Source: Chlorophyllum brunneum (Eukaryota > Basidiomycota > Agaricomycetes > Agaricales > Agaricaceae). Taken from it: a stretch of DNA of 64,000 bases. Each line of letters starts with the position of its first letter. Position 1 is the first letter of the stretch. Of this stretch, positions 20,901 to 32,455 are shown one piece after another. The notes below the pieces were generated by a model, which searched no databases, had not been told where the DNA came from, and saw only the letters and a program-made list of their open reading frames with translations. The DNA is taken from NCBI GenBank assembly GCA_963576785.1, contig OY756149.1, positions 1,984,001 to 2,048,000 of the forward strand, written 5' to 3'. The position numbers and the translations under genes are program-made.

Positions 20901-23805
20901 CTGTCTGCGAAATCTTCTGCAAAGCAATACTGATGGAAACTTCGGCGCCAACGCTCGGACGGTTCACGAAGACAAATGTATCCCCACGATGCTTGTTGTA
21001 TAGCTGGAACATATTATCGCTGCAATGTAACCGGTATCCGGGTGTGCATGGACGAAGAGTGGCAATTGTGGCGGACGACTGGGGTAAGAACGAGCAAATA
21101 ACTACGTTCTCGTTCACTTGTGGATCGTCGTCCCAAGCAATCTCGCCACGCATGAAAATCCCGATGGCGAAGCGGTTCTCGACCTAAGCTGGCCGTCAAG
21201 TCGAATAGGAGAGGAAACCGAAAAAAACACGCACTTGAATCACAATCAATTTCCTTGTGTATTCCTGCACCCCTCTCCTAAGATACTCGAAGAAAGTTGA
21301 CATGCTATTGACCCGCGATGAAAAAAGTCGCTGAATAGCGAATGGTCGATCCAACGCCCGTTGATATAAATCATTCCTTGTCAAAATGTCGGACTGGAAC
21401 AGCGAATTCCAAATATACGCGTTCTCCTGCGCATTCAATTCCAATGCACTACTCACTGCATACTTCTGCTGTGTGCTCAACGCCGACACGTCGATATGCG
21501 TCAAGAGGCTTTGAACGTTTCCAAGGTTGTGTTTCTGCCAGAACCGATAAGCGATATTGAACAACTCGAACTCCGATATTGCGTGCTGTTGGCCACGTAA
21601 GAGATTGAGTGTGAGCGTTTCTGCCGTTTCTTGGTCAACCACAGCGACGGCCTCGGCAACATTGGCATTGGCTTCGAAAGACTCGACAAAGTTGATGCTA
21701 TGTTCTTCGAGCAAGTCAACGATGAACGGTTCGGTTGGGTCAGGTGGTGATGTGAGTCTATCGGGTATTTTAATACTCGCTCCATCGACAGATTGGGAAT
21801 GTAGGGCGTTAAGTTCTTGACATTCCGCACACAATGCGCCTTCGGGGCTACTGCGGGCCCACTTTGCGTGGAGTGCTGAGACACGAGCGACACCAGACCT
21901 GCCAGAGGTGAGAAACGAGGACACAGTTATGAGAAATTTGGGAACGCACGCGTTATAAGTGGCAAAGTGCTTCGCGAGGTCAAGTCTTGTAATGCGTTTA
22001 CTCGTATGTTCCTTGTTTCCGGGGTAGTCGTACGACTGGAACCATTTTCAGGGCCAGACTATCACCCTGAAAAATGTAGATTCTCGTACCTGAGCCACCC
22101 TTGCAGGAACGAGATCAGGATCCCAGCATACAAAATATTCATCACCTAGATAAACCCATTGATAACAACGTCAATAGGATTAACGACGAGGTCTTACCAT
22201 CCAAGTCGCCACCACTACTCATGGATGGAGCAGCCTTATGACCAGGTTTAGCGACAGAAGCAAAAACCACGCAGTCCACAAGATGTGCAAGCTTCTCATG
22301 ATGGACCGCACGCAACTTGAGAATGTCACCTACAAATATCCAATTCGTTAGAAAACCCCAACGAAAGTCATAGCATGCATGGCTGGACGTCCTCACCTGG
22401 GTGGAGACACGGATTCCTAACAACAATAACGTCTCCATGTACCGGAGTCGCCTCTCCTTTCCTTCCTGTTAAAATCCTAATATAAACCTGTCCTTCCTTC
22501 AAAATCTGAAACGGATCACAAACACCAAACAACCTCCTCGACTTGTGTATCATCATCCTCGACTTAAACTTCCCATTTTCTTGATTCCTTAAACTCGCGA
22601 TTTCACTTCCTTGAAACCGTCTGATGGCCGCTTGTACGCTCGGATCGTCCAGCCCTTTCAGCAATACCGCCTCCACCTGAGCAAAGTCCCCCAGACAAGA
22701 GAGAAGGTCAACGGCTGTAAGATAATCTTCTGACGCTCGTTGAATCCAATCAAAATATTCTTGCTGTTTGGCAAGGATAGCTGAGTTGGATACCCCGAGG
22801 CTAGAGAGAAGGGCTATGATGTCGTTGTTGAGACGACCGAAGGTAAATGGCTTGGAGTAATTCACAACGGAGAAGGTTGTGTCAGAAGTGGTTGTAAATT
22901 TCTTCATGCTTTTGCGGAATGCCGCAAAGTAGCGCTTTTCTTTGTCAAGGTCAGGGTGAAGCATCAGGACACCTTTATAACCCAGGTATCTGTCGATTCA
23001 GGCAATTAATCTTGAGTGTCAGAGTAGGGAAAAGTGACAAACCGGATTTGAAAGACGCAGGGAGTGTAGCGGACATTCCTGAAGACGATACGCTTCGACT
23101 TGCTCAATTGGACAGCTAGACGGCGGGATATTAAGCCGCAACCGTCGGAGAAGAGTTCGTCACCACTTTGGATGTCTCCGATGTCGGTGATGTATTGTGG
23201 GTCGAGACGCCAATCGATCTGGGCTTCAGAGAAAAGGAGCCCAATTCGTTTGGCGCCTATGGGATGTTAGAGGTGGAAATTTGTCACATGGGACAACGAC
23301 ACACGTTTTGCAACATTCATAATCTTTCCAAAGTCACCCATTGCATATACCCTGGTGTCAAGCTCCTCATCCCTCTGTGCTTGTCGAAGGAAGCAAGAAC
23401 GGCCCCGCTAATGATTTGTTAGTGTGTTGAGGATGTGTAGAGGACCACGCTTACCAACTGACTGTTACTGTGATGATAGAACCGATATTGTACACCGTTC
23501 AAGAACAAACCGGCCGTCAGGAATCGAAGAATATACTCTGCACTCTCTCTTAAGGTTGTATCTGGGAGCCTGAACCCCCCGAACGACACCAGGACAAACT
23601 TGGATGGGTCATCCGCACGCAACACTCGACTGGGAGGAAGCCTTTGGATTTGAATCGTAATGGCATCCTTGTTGAAGATTATCAACTTGCCCAAGATAAC
23701 GTCGCCACTGCTGGATCTCGGAGGTCTCAAGACTTGCTCCGGGACCTCGAAGACCCAGCTATCGTCTGGTTTCGTAGGGTTTGGCTTGAGGATATGGGGC
23801 CTCAT
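17958..23805 (-). CDS. RNAi-type RNA-dependent RNA polymerase fused to an SF1 (Upf1-like) RNA helicase
   Basis: Fifteen exons give one 1,699-residue frame; all junction phases agree. Exons (high to low): 23805-23455, 23407-23305, 23256-23043, 22989-22397, 22329-22198, 22145-22090, 22035-21950, 21898-21235, 21183-20893, 20840-20737, 20683-19392, 19342-19247, 19188-18961, 18895-18763, 18714-17958. Residues about 1-735 are a QDE-1/Rdp1-like polymerase: VYAMGDFGKIM, SDGCGLISRRLA, YLGYKGVLMLHP, VVRNPCLHPGDI and the catalytic DLDGD at about 461-465. Residues about 735-1285 are less characterised and partly helical. Residues about 1285-1680 form an SF1 helicase: Walker A GPPGTGKTT (about 1293), TASTHNAVDNVLERF, LIDEASQITEP (about 1420), VGDHVQLRP, STVDSFQGRESD and RLNVMWTRAR. 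Expected role: dsRNA synthesis and remodelling in RNA silencing. No Met lies upstream in frame before a stop, so the N-terminus is short for this family. Confidence 0.92.
18896..18960 (-). other. GC-AG intron in the polymerase-helicase gene
   Basis: The frame between the helicase motifs TTCAG and GLGILRKVNFDIAL is restored only by removing 65 nt whose 5' end reads G/GCAAGT. That is the usual context of a GC-AG intron. All other introns of the gene begin with GT. Confidence 0.8.
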
Positions 23806-23945
23806 GGTAGTGATAATCAGGGAGACTGCGATGTTGTCGCAGGTAGCGTGGACTTTAAGAGCTTCTTCAAGAGACTTCCGGAAACTTTCGGCGACAGGCG
23901 AGTCAGCAGATATAAATACAAGCTACCCTTGCTCTTCCTATAACA
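23806..23945. promoter_or_regulatory. 140-bp divergent promoter region
   Basis: Separates the ATG of the polymerase-helicase gene (minus) from the ATG of the P-loop ATPase gene (plus). Both transcripts must start within or near this interval if the models are right. The polymerase frame stays open for about 100 nt upstream of its ATG, without another Met, so part of this region could be coding with an unseen 5' exon. Confidence 0.5.
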
Positions 23946-24564
23946 ATGCTTAAGAAATCCGTTTACATCGTTGGGCCTTCGGTAAGCAAGAAAGCAGTTA
24001 TTTTGTGGTACAATTGCCTAAACATATTCACAGTCAACAGGGAAGACGACTCTCTGCAAAGCATTTGCAAAGCGTACAGGTATTGACGAAGGCCGAATGG
24101 TGTCCGAGATAGCAAGAACCGTTATGACAACTCGCGGATTCACCAGAATGGACGTGGGTCGCCTCGAGATGCAAGGGGCAATCCTAGCTGCCATCCTGGA
24201 GAAGCACGATATCGAGTCAAAGCAACAACCTATAGTTCACGACCGATCCGCAATAGATCCCGTTGTATATGCGCTACTCACAGCAAGAGATGCTGAAGAC
24301 GCAGCCTGCCGAAAACAGAGCCTCATAAATTCGAGGAAGTTCCAGTCAGCTTTGGAGAAGTATCGCCAGTCCATATTCATTCTCTTGAAGCCCGTGAGAG
24401 AATGGATTATGGATGACGGCGTTCGATCCATAGAGGATCTGGACCAGTGCTGTGAGATGTTTCGTTTGACTTTGAAGGAATTTGGGATTCAGTTCTATGA
24501 AATTGGGAGAGAAATTGGGTTTCTGGAAGAGCGAGTTACTTGGCTTATGGGACTTTCCATATGA
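23946..24564 (+). CDS. Small P-loop ATPase/kinase (AAA_28/NadR-like)
   Basis: Two exons, 23946-23981 and 24034-24564, joined by a 52-nt intron inside the P-loop; the protein is 188 residues. The N-terminus MLKKSVYIVGPS plus STGKTTLCKAFAKRTG forms the nucleotide-binding loop. The rest is helical with HDRSAIDPVVYALL, matching small AAA_28-type ATP-binding proteins that are common in basidiomycetes. Their substrate is unknown to me. It is transcribed away from the polymerase gene across a 140-bp gap. The frame is intact. Confidence 0.85.
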
Positions 24565-24824
24565 TGAGACTTAACCAGAGAAACCAGCTGGCCTGAATGA
24601 CATGCTGACATGAGTACGTTAGTGAATTGAATGACCCAAGCCAAGTTCCTATGATATCGGGTTCTGTTTTACCAAACCTTCCGCCGCGCCTCTGGGCGCA
24701 CCACTCCACCGTGTGTCGCAGGGGTCTGAGCTCAAATTTATAGCCCAAGAGAGTTGAGTGGGTCAACCGTCACCATTACAAATAATCTATGCGACTCGGA
24801 TCCATCTGCCCAAAAAAAAAGCAT

Positions 24825-27732
24825 TCACCTCCAATGGATCTCGCTCTTCTCTACACTATCCCATTCATCCCTTGAAACCCAGTAGTTCGGACCATAGTCA
24901 ATAAACAACTCTGAGCCAGCCTCTATCCGACGTTCTGGAGAGGCCCTGGTGTGATCAACAGCCAGATAGTTCCAGCAATTTCAGACTGACCAGCATAAAA
25001 CATGATGCGGTGATCGTTATTGACGTATACCACTAGGCTCAGAGTCAGGCGGACAGCCGAATTACGAAAATTTCTGTCACCTTTTCCGCGGCAATTCGCT
25101 GTTACTTTTGGAGTCTTCTTCGCATTTTCCGCGGCAGCGATCTCATCTGCATCCGTAGGGCCTTCATGATTGAGATATCGCATCTCGTTGCCTGCAAACA
25201 TCGAATCTAGAATAACGGCTTTGTTTAGATCGAACTTATAATTAAGCCCTGTATGGCTGGCGATCCTAGGCGAAACTCTGAGAGAGCATGTGGTGGACAC
25301 ATATACATGCCACTTACGGGGTAGTTCTGTTGTGCAATTCGTCTTCAAGAGGGAGGATTCTCCCAGTATATTCTACCAAACGTATCTGGTCGGTAGCTCG
25401 TAGATCCGAGTCCTTGTGAATTCTTACCGCCAACGGCTTGACCGGTATTTAGTGTTTTCATTGTGAATGCACCTAGTCCCCAGGAACCCTTCTTGACTTG
25501 AACAAGCTGCTCCGAGATATAATTGAGAAAACGTCAGTCAAGGAGATGAAATATTGAATACCGGGTACTGTGCCCGTTGCGAATCAACATTGTGACAAAT
25601 AGTCTTGGGCTTCTTCCGTTTCCCTGCATACAAGTATTTAGGGTCATCCTAAAACTAGATGCATCCTCCCCATACCTCTGTCGCAATGATAAGCACTATC
25701 AGATTAGTAATTAAATACTCACTTACCTGGCGTCGCATTTCTTACATAACTCTGGGTCGCACTCCCTTGCAGATCCACGACAGGGACAGTCGGCTGTTGA
25801 GCACAGCTTTCTCCGCGAACCCGGCTGCGCTTCACATTCGCAGCCCTTCCATCGAATAGCGCCTGGTTTGAAACCCAATAAAAAGCATACTCGGGCGGAG
25901 CTGCCCGCCACTTACACTTCCGATCACACCAACAATTTCGCTGGCAATGGTGCCCTTGAAGGAAGCATTCACAACCCGAATCACGACTGCAAGGACCTTT
26001 GTGCCGACAAGGAGGCAGACTAAGAAGTTTCAGGGAGCAATGTTGGATAAACCTAGGCATAAGAAACGTACGGGGTAAATGGGGCACTTGCTCCTAAACC
26101 ACTTAACAATGAGGGTTCGTCGTCTAAACTTCTCTCAGAATCATTTTGAAAAACCGGGGAGCAGAGCTCACTATAGTTTTCCCAGACGGCTTGGTCCCTG
26201 TGATCAAAGACAGGACTATCATCGATGACAGCGTCCGGGAAAAATCGTGTGCGGTAGACAAAGATCTTTAGGCCATTTAGAACAACCAAACAGAACTCCT
26301 GGGCTAGCCTGGCCTTACATCTTGGCATTTTGCGTGCATGATGACCGCAAGATCACAAGGCAGCGCATCAGGGGCAAGTTGGAGTATGCCTTCCAGGGTC
26401 TTGATATCAGCTGCGTCCGACCAGTGGACTGCTTCCTGTCCATATTGCTCAAGAAAGAGTTTTGAGTAGGGAAGTGACGATATGAACACGTACAAGCTGA
26501 AAATCATTCGACAGGTCAATGTACCTGAAACAATAATCACCGCAAGGGATGCCTGTCTTCAAACGTAAGCCCTGAGACGTAACGAATGGTTTGATGGGCT
26601 CAAGTTGAGGATATTTTGTTTCACCTAGGGCTCCGTCAGATAGAACGAGTGCCTTGGCAGGACCTGCTCACGGTGAACTTGACAGGACGATTGTACGCAA
26701 TTCAGATTGGGACAAAAACCCCTGAAACTCACTCTTAAATGCGTGAAAAGGTCCTCGTCGGCTGGTATAGAACCCCAATCCGAGGCCTTCAGCTCAGGAA
26801 GTTCTGAAAGCTGCATTCCTGGCCATCGAAGTAGATCGCGTTGGGAGGTATTCCAAAGCAAACCGCTATCGGCAGATCTGCGCAAGGGTGAGAAAATCTT
26901 GAGCGAATCCACTTGAGCAAAAGAGAAGCCCAGGTCGTAATGCAATCGACGGACGACTTCGAGCTGCAGCACTTCAACTTTGGAAAGGTGATGAGGATGA
27001 AAGGCTGGGATAAAATTACTGCAAAGACTCACTATCTGGATCGATAAAATCGATTTGCCACGAGAATCCTGGAAATTGAGAGACGAAACGGTTGAGATCA
27101 AAGGTCGGATCGTCTTCAAAGGGGCAAAATTGGACACCATCGGCCTGACCAGTGGCAACATCGGGTAAGTTACGAGAAGTAGAGGTACAAGAGAAGTATC
27201 GCGGATGGGGACGATGGTCAGGATCTATCCTAGTAGAAGAATCTGCTGTTCCGGAAAGCGCAGGCTTGATGGCCAGGGCGTATGAATCCACTTCAAACTC
27301 GGATTCATTGTCACTCTCGTCCAACAAGTCATCCGGAATGTGTGCATACACTGTCACTCGAAACTTTGGACGACCCGTGTCCTTGAAAGACAGAAAAGAT
27401 AATTCGGAGTCGAGGTGACCAACGTCATCAGGATCTACAGAGGAGGAAGAATACGATGAAGGATATTCATGGTCTGAGGTCCATTCAGCGCCATATCCGT
27501 CTTCGTCCACTCGTGTGTGGTCTGCCTCTCCCCGGTGGACGTCCGGAGAGACAGTACATAACTGTTGCATGGCTTGTTCACTATTCTCGGCCTTCCATCG
27601 GTAAAAATCGTCCCAGACATCTCTATAAACTTGCGCCGCGACCTTCTTCCGTCCATACTCTTGATCGTCGTCTTGCTGAGAATAAGTTGAGCTAGCGCGT
27701 GAGGGCAATGGAATAATTGGTCGCGCAGACAT
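24825..27732 (-). CDS. Histone H3K27 methyltransferase (Ezh2/KMT6-like, CXC + SET)
   Basis: Minus-strand gene with many short introns; ATG 27730-27732, stop 24825-24827. The N-terminal exon (27732 to about 27045) encodes an acidic linker and FRVTVYAHIPDDLL. Then come LGFSFAQVDSLK, a Cys cluster GFCPNLNCVQSSCQVH, and SDAADIKTLEGILQLAPDA. The CXC domain is at about 25740-26000: PCRHKGPCSRDSGCECF, CQRNCWCDRKC, WKGCECEA and STADCPCRGSARECDPELC. The SET domain is at about 24850-25510: KKGSWGLGAFTMKT, GLNYKFDLN, AGNEMRYLNH, VNNDHRIMFYA and EAGSELFIDYGPNYW. It would be the catalytic subunit of Polycomb repressive complex 2. The last intron end is uncertain (a weak GTCTGA donor fits the frame best). 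An Ala-rich insertion of about 20 residues sits in the SET domain after RYLNH. Confidence 0.88.
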
Positions 27733-27949
27733 CAAGATCTACGCAATGTCTGCCAAAGTGCAAATGGCTTGTCCGGTGTCGATCGAGGTAAGAGAAGGCG
27801 TTGGGCGTCTATTGTAACTTCACAGAGCTAATTATTCTCATCATCCCTTGCTTGGCAAGGGTTTCTTTCTCCCCTTTATCCCAGAGTCTATTCAGTTCAA
27901 CCCAAGCAAGTACAAATTAGGCCAAACATTTGGGTCTCCATAATTAACT

Positions 27950-29420
27950 TGTGTTGAATGGTACTACGCGTTGGGATATGGCGATATACGAGCGGACAAG
28001 TTGATCAGCTACTCTGCCAATCACGCGGATTGGGCTCCAAGTTTACTGGTACTATTGTTGGCTAGTAGTTCGGATTGTTTATCGGTTCAGAAGAACATTC
28101 ATATCGGCAAGAACATGGTGCTCCTATATCACCAAGTCTTCACCTTTTACCGCAGGCTTTTCGGTGTCATATTTTTGACAAACTTTGCTATTTTCATCTG
28201 GCTATTGGTTCGGGGAACGAATGCTGCGGAGATGGCTGGTATCACCGTAACCAATCTCTTCGTCTCCACCCTTCATCGTCAGGACTACGTGATTAATGCG
28301 TATTTTTGGCTGTTTACGAGGGTACCCTTGTCGTAGGACTCATCATCCAAACCTAAACCCAAACTCGTCATACCGACCCTGGAACGCAGTGCTCCTCTCT
28401 GGATCCGTGCAGCGCCGGCTCGTGTCTACTATGCCGGAGGATTGCACTCCGGTTGTGGTGTCTCTGGGACAATCTGGATAGTTTTATTTGCCGGTCAAGC
28501 CACCAAGGATTTCGCGAGACATCAGGAGGTCCGTTTCTAGTTGATAGCTTCCCGGGGGAATAGTGGACCAGTTTTTCCTCAGACTATCTCAATCTCGACG
28601 CTTGTAGTGACTTACTGCACTGGGCTCCTCCTCATTGACATTATTGTCTTCGCTTACCCCGACCTGCGTCTCAAACATCACAACAGCTTCGAAATGACCC
28701 ATCGTTTCATGGGATGGCCGGCAGTAGCGTCTGGTTGAATTTTGATGCATAAACCGTGGGCATTTGTTCCTGGAAGGACCTACCAGCCCCTAGATTGTCC
28801 TTCTTACCAACGATTATCGAGCCCCTCATATTCCTCTCGGCAAAGCTCTGATCCATAGCCCTTATTTCTGACTTTTTGCTCGTGAGTTTTCTGTCTTGAT
28901 CACGCAAGCACGAATGCCACATGAGTGCACTATCATAGTTTCCATTGCCCTGCCCTGGATGCGGCTTCGGAAGTACAAGATCCATAGCGAAGTCCTTTCA
29001 AAACACTGTGGCCGCCTCTACCTTTGACCATGGTAAGTTTACTCGGCAGCGGTTGAGAGTGCGGTGGGCTCAAGATACTTCTTAGCTATCCTTCCTCCTG
29101 GGGGCTTTGCACGTCTCTCTTCCGGCCCCTTGACGGAATGGCACAGCTTTGTCACTATAGCTGAGCCCGGAAAAGGGGTACTCCATGATTATCAGTCGTG
29201 CTGGTGATTAGACCAGCAACGCCATTGAAAACCCGCCTTCCAAGATCTGGGTTCGCGGGGTTCCCAGGTTCCCACTTGGGTTATGCCTATCTCTTCCGCA
29301 AGGTTCTCTCCGTGGCCACCGGTTCCGGCCTTAGCCCGTGGCTCTTCTCACTCCAAGTTCCTTTCCGCCTCCTCAGGGTCTCTCCTAATGTTCACACAAA
29401 AAAACCCGACATTACCCGCT
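27950..29420 (+). pseudogene. TmpA-like multi-pass membrane (flavo)protein gene, degraded
   Basis: Matches a fungal membrane protein family related to Aspergillus TmpA. Recognisable pieces in order: FTFYRRLFGVIFLTNFAIFI, QDYVINAYFWLFT, ARVYYAGGLHSGCGVSG, SFEMTHRFMGW, IVLLTNDYRAPH, LPWMRLRKYKIHSEVLS, PLTEWHSFVTIAEPGK and VATGSG. Family-typical introns are still visible (for example 28321-28388, GTACCC...GCAG). The gene is broken: TGA replaces the Trp expected after SPYF (about 28870), an extra base precedes the DH motif near 29025, the frame shifts near 29175, a TAG stands where the Trp of the GDW motif is expected (29206-29211 area), and there is a further shift near 29290. The C-terminal third is missing. 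The start is not defined. Confidence 0.75.
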
Positions 29421-29747
29421 CACTTCCTATGAGGCCTGCTTCACCGAAACTTACAGTTAGATTTCTATTTGACATGAAGATTCATGCGCCGAAGAAAGCG
29501 AGGCGGGGACATAAGCGCGAGGGCGAAGAAATGGGACGCTCTCCCGAAGAGAGCCCCCTAAATAATCAACTGCCTTGATATCGAATTAGCGAGGCCAGGA
29601 GACCAGATGGACCTGGGAGCGTATACTCTCAACCGTCCTTGCATATATCTAAAAACCCAACAAAAACCCATGGATTTATCGCTTATTGATATAAATGAAT
29701 AAAAAAACTGCATAAAACAGGCAATAAATGTTTCACAGTTTGACCAC
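29421..29747. other. Intergenic stretch
   Basis: Decayed 3' flank of the TmpA-like pseudogene and 3' flank of the first fungalysin gene. No gene is supported. Confidence 0.5.
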
Positions 29748-32341
29748 CTAACATCCCGAAGGAACAGTGTCGTCATCCCGGTGGTTGGCAGCGTTGACAC
29801 CCAAACCACGGCTGGCGAAGGCATTCCATAGGACACACTCGTTGGCACCGCCATATCTGTTAGCGTCTGCCTGGATCCATGCGGAACGAGCAGAGAGGAC
29901 TATATGATACAATCAGCCTTTTCCGATCAGGCACGCCGGGTCAGATGACTTACAAGTGGGATTGCAAGGCTGAAGTAGGAGGGCATCGAGGAAGAGGTGC
30001 AAGAAGACGATGTTTCCTTCAGAGCCGCCCGGATTTGTGCGTGAAGATGCCGACCAGCCATGGGCGCCGACGAGGGCAGCGTAGACGTTGTGGAGAGTGT
30101 TAGCCCAGACCTCACCAATGTCTATTGACAACCATAATCAGAACCGCCTCATTGTTCACGCAGAAGGCCAAACTCACTGTGGACCTCGTTCAAAGTGCCA
30201 ACACTAGAGTAGGTCAAGGGATTGACGGAACTATACAACCGATAAGTTTCAATGCCAGGACCATTCAGCTAGGTGGGACTTACGAAGATGTCGAGTAGGG
30301 GTGAGTACGGATGCCACGAGAATCGTTAATGACGTATTGGCCCATGACGTAGTCAGGAACAGCAGAAGAGGTCTTCTCCGTCCAGTCAGCCATAGCATCA
30401 GACCAACCTATGATAACCTTCATGAGCAGATGGTTGACAAATATTTGACACTATCCTCACCTTCACCCATACCGCCAGCTTCGGTGGTTTGCAAGCAACG
30501 GCCACTTCCACCACCAGTCATCCTATTGGTGACACCATGCGTATTTTCGTGAACAACAATATCGTTCTCCAGGGCACCATCACGTTCGGGCTATACGAGT
30601 AAAGTCAACAAGGCGATGGCGATATTAGCAACGAAGTATTCTTACGTTGGTCTCATCCCACAAGAACATCCTCATGTGTCCGGACTGACCACTGAAACTC
30701 CTGTCAGTCACTACAACGGCCAAAGGAACGAAGGTAACTCACTCAGGGGGTGTAGAGAAGTCAGCATTGTTGAGACCGGCACTATCTTGAATGGAGGAAG
30801 TAACACGATCATTCTGAGCACCGCCCTTGCCAAAGTTGTTCTGCTGGAAGTTGAAAGTCGCCTAGAAAAACACTCAATAAACACCGTCATACAGACAAGC
30901 TCCATCAAATCCGTACCTCAGTGAAACCATATCTGTTCACAAACTGTAAGTTTGCTTTACATTGCCTACTAGAGATTATGTACTCACCGGTAAGTAAAGT
31001 CATGGACAGTGTTGATGAGGTAGAAAGCGTTGGTGCGGGCAGCATCAAGGTTAGCTTGGACAGTAGGTGACTGGTTCGGGTTTTGGGTGAAGCTAAATAC
31101 GTCGCCAGACGAAGATTCTTGAGTGGTAGACGATGACGATCCCTTGAAGGTGACAACATTGTTACCACTAACAAACACTTTTAGAACTTGCTAGCTTCAC
31201 ACAATGAACGGACAAACTCACGAGGTATCACTGAGAAAAGGACCACATCAGCATCACATACCACCAATTTGTCGATAAACACTTACGTGGTTGTGCCAGA
31301 GCCAGTGTTATGCCAACCATCAGGCGAAGCAGCCGTATCCTGAGGATTCGTAAGAGTCTCAAATCCTTGAGTAAGGATTTCCTTCGTAATAGGTAGAACA
31401 CGATACTACACTGCGCATCAACATCCACAACATCCACAACCAAAACCACACAAACTCACCGAAGCCTTGGTAACGAAATCAGTAACCGAGATGACGTCAC
31501 CAGAGTGCGCGTCAACGAAAGCCTCAAACCAAGCCCCAGTCTTGTCGTTCTGAATCTGAACAACATGAGTCAAAGCGACAGATTTATCCTCCTTGACCAA
31601 AAACTCGAGGGTGGCAGGGTGATCGTTGAATTTGCCATCGAGGGTCTTCTCAGCAGATGCAATAGCCTGATCGACGGTAATGGAAGGTGTCGAAGAGGCA
31701 ATTTGCGCTGCGGCACCCAACAATCAGCCCAAAAACGTATAATAACTGATAGCTGTGGAAGACTTACTCGGCTTAACAAAGGAGTGACCGAAGGAAACGA
31801 TCTTGTTGTCCTTGTTAAAGGCAACGTTGGCAACAGCGTTGGCAAATGGAATACCATCCTAAAGGCAACGCAGCACGTCAACATCACTATAATAATAGAA
31901 CATCATAACAATGCCAACTCACGTGTTGTTGTGTAAGGAAGGCATGAGTGACGGTATCAGTGGCCGCTTGAGTCCTGAGATTGACAGTAGACGGATCGAC
32001 CGACAGATGCTGGCTGACGAAAGAAATAGCAGAATCCTTCAAATCGTCATCAGCGCGCTTCTGCAGTGGGTGGTCGATACCAGCGCCAAAGCCCTACAAA
32101 AATAGAAACAAAAACAAGTATCAAAACCCGTCAACGACCATCACAACAACCAAAAGCCAAATTCCAAACAAACCTCAAAAGAGCTTTCAGGGTGGAAAGT
32201 CTCAATCTGCAAATCACGAGAGATGTTTCTGACGCGATGTGTAGCATGCTTCGAGCTAGCAGGCCACGGTGCAGCAGTTACAGTCGAAGCATAGGCAACA
32301 GCCAACAAAACCGAAGTAAAGAACTTGTTAAACGCCACCAT
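29748..32341 (-). CDS. Fungalysin metalloprotease (M36), copy 1
   Basis: Secreted zinc protease with many introns; ATG 32339-32341, stop TAG 29748-29750. The signal peptide ([20 protein letters not shown], cut near VTAAP) is followed by the inhibitory FTP propeptide (about 31420-32190; [41 protein letters not shown]). The mature enzyme has [26 protein letters not shown], the zinc motif [14 protein letters not shown] (about 30520-30560) and the third-ligand motif [14 protein letters not shown]. The C-terminus runs [17 protein letters not shown] to [18 protein letters not shown] and ends DTVPSGC. The frame is intact. It digests extracellular protein such as wood, litter or host matrix protein. 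A TATA box lies 107 bp upstream. Confidence 0.93.
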
Positions 32342-32447
32342 CGTTGATCTGTCTGTCGTCGAGAGCGGGAAGGTTTGGCAAAATATGCAAAGAGGGAGAG
32401 AGGCGCAAAAAAAGGCTCTGAAAAAAAACCCTCCTCAAACCAAAGCA

Positions 32448-32455
32448 CTTTTATA
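32448..32455 (-). promoter_or_regulatory. TATA box of fungalysin copy 1
   Basis: Reads TATAAAAG on the minus strand, about 107 bp before the ATG, and runs directly into AAGTGCTTTG. Confidence 0.6.
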
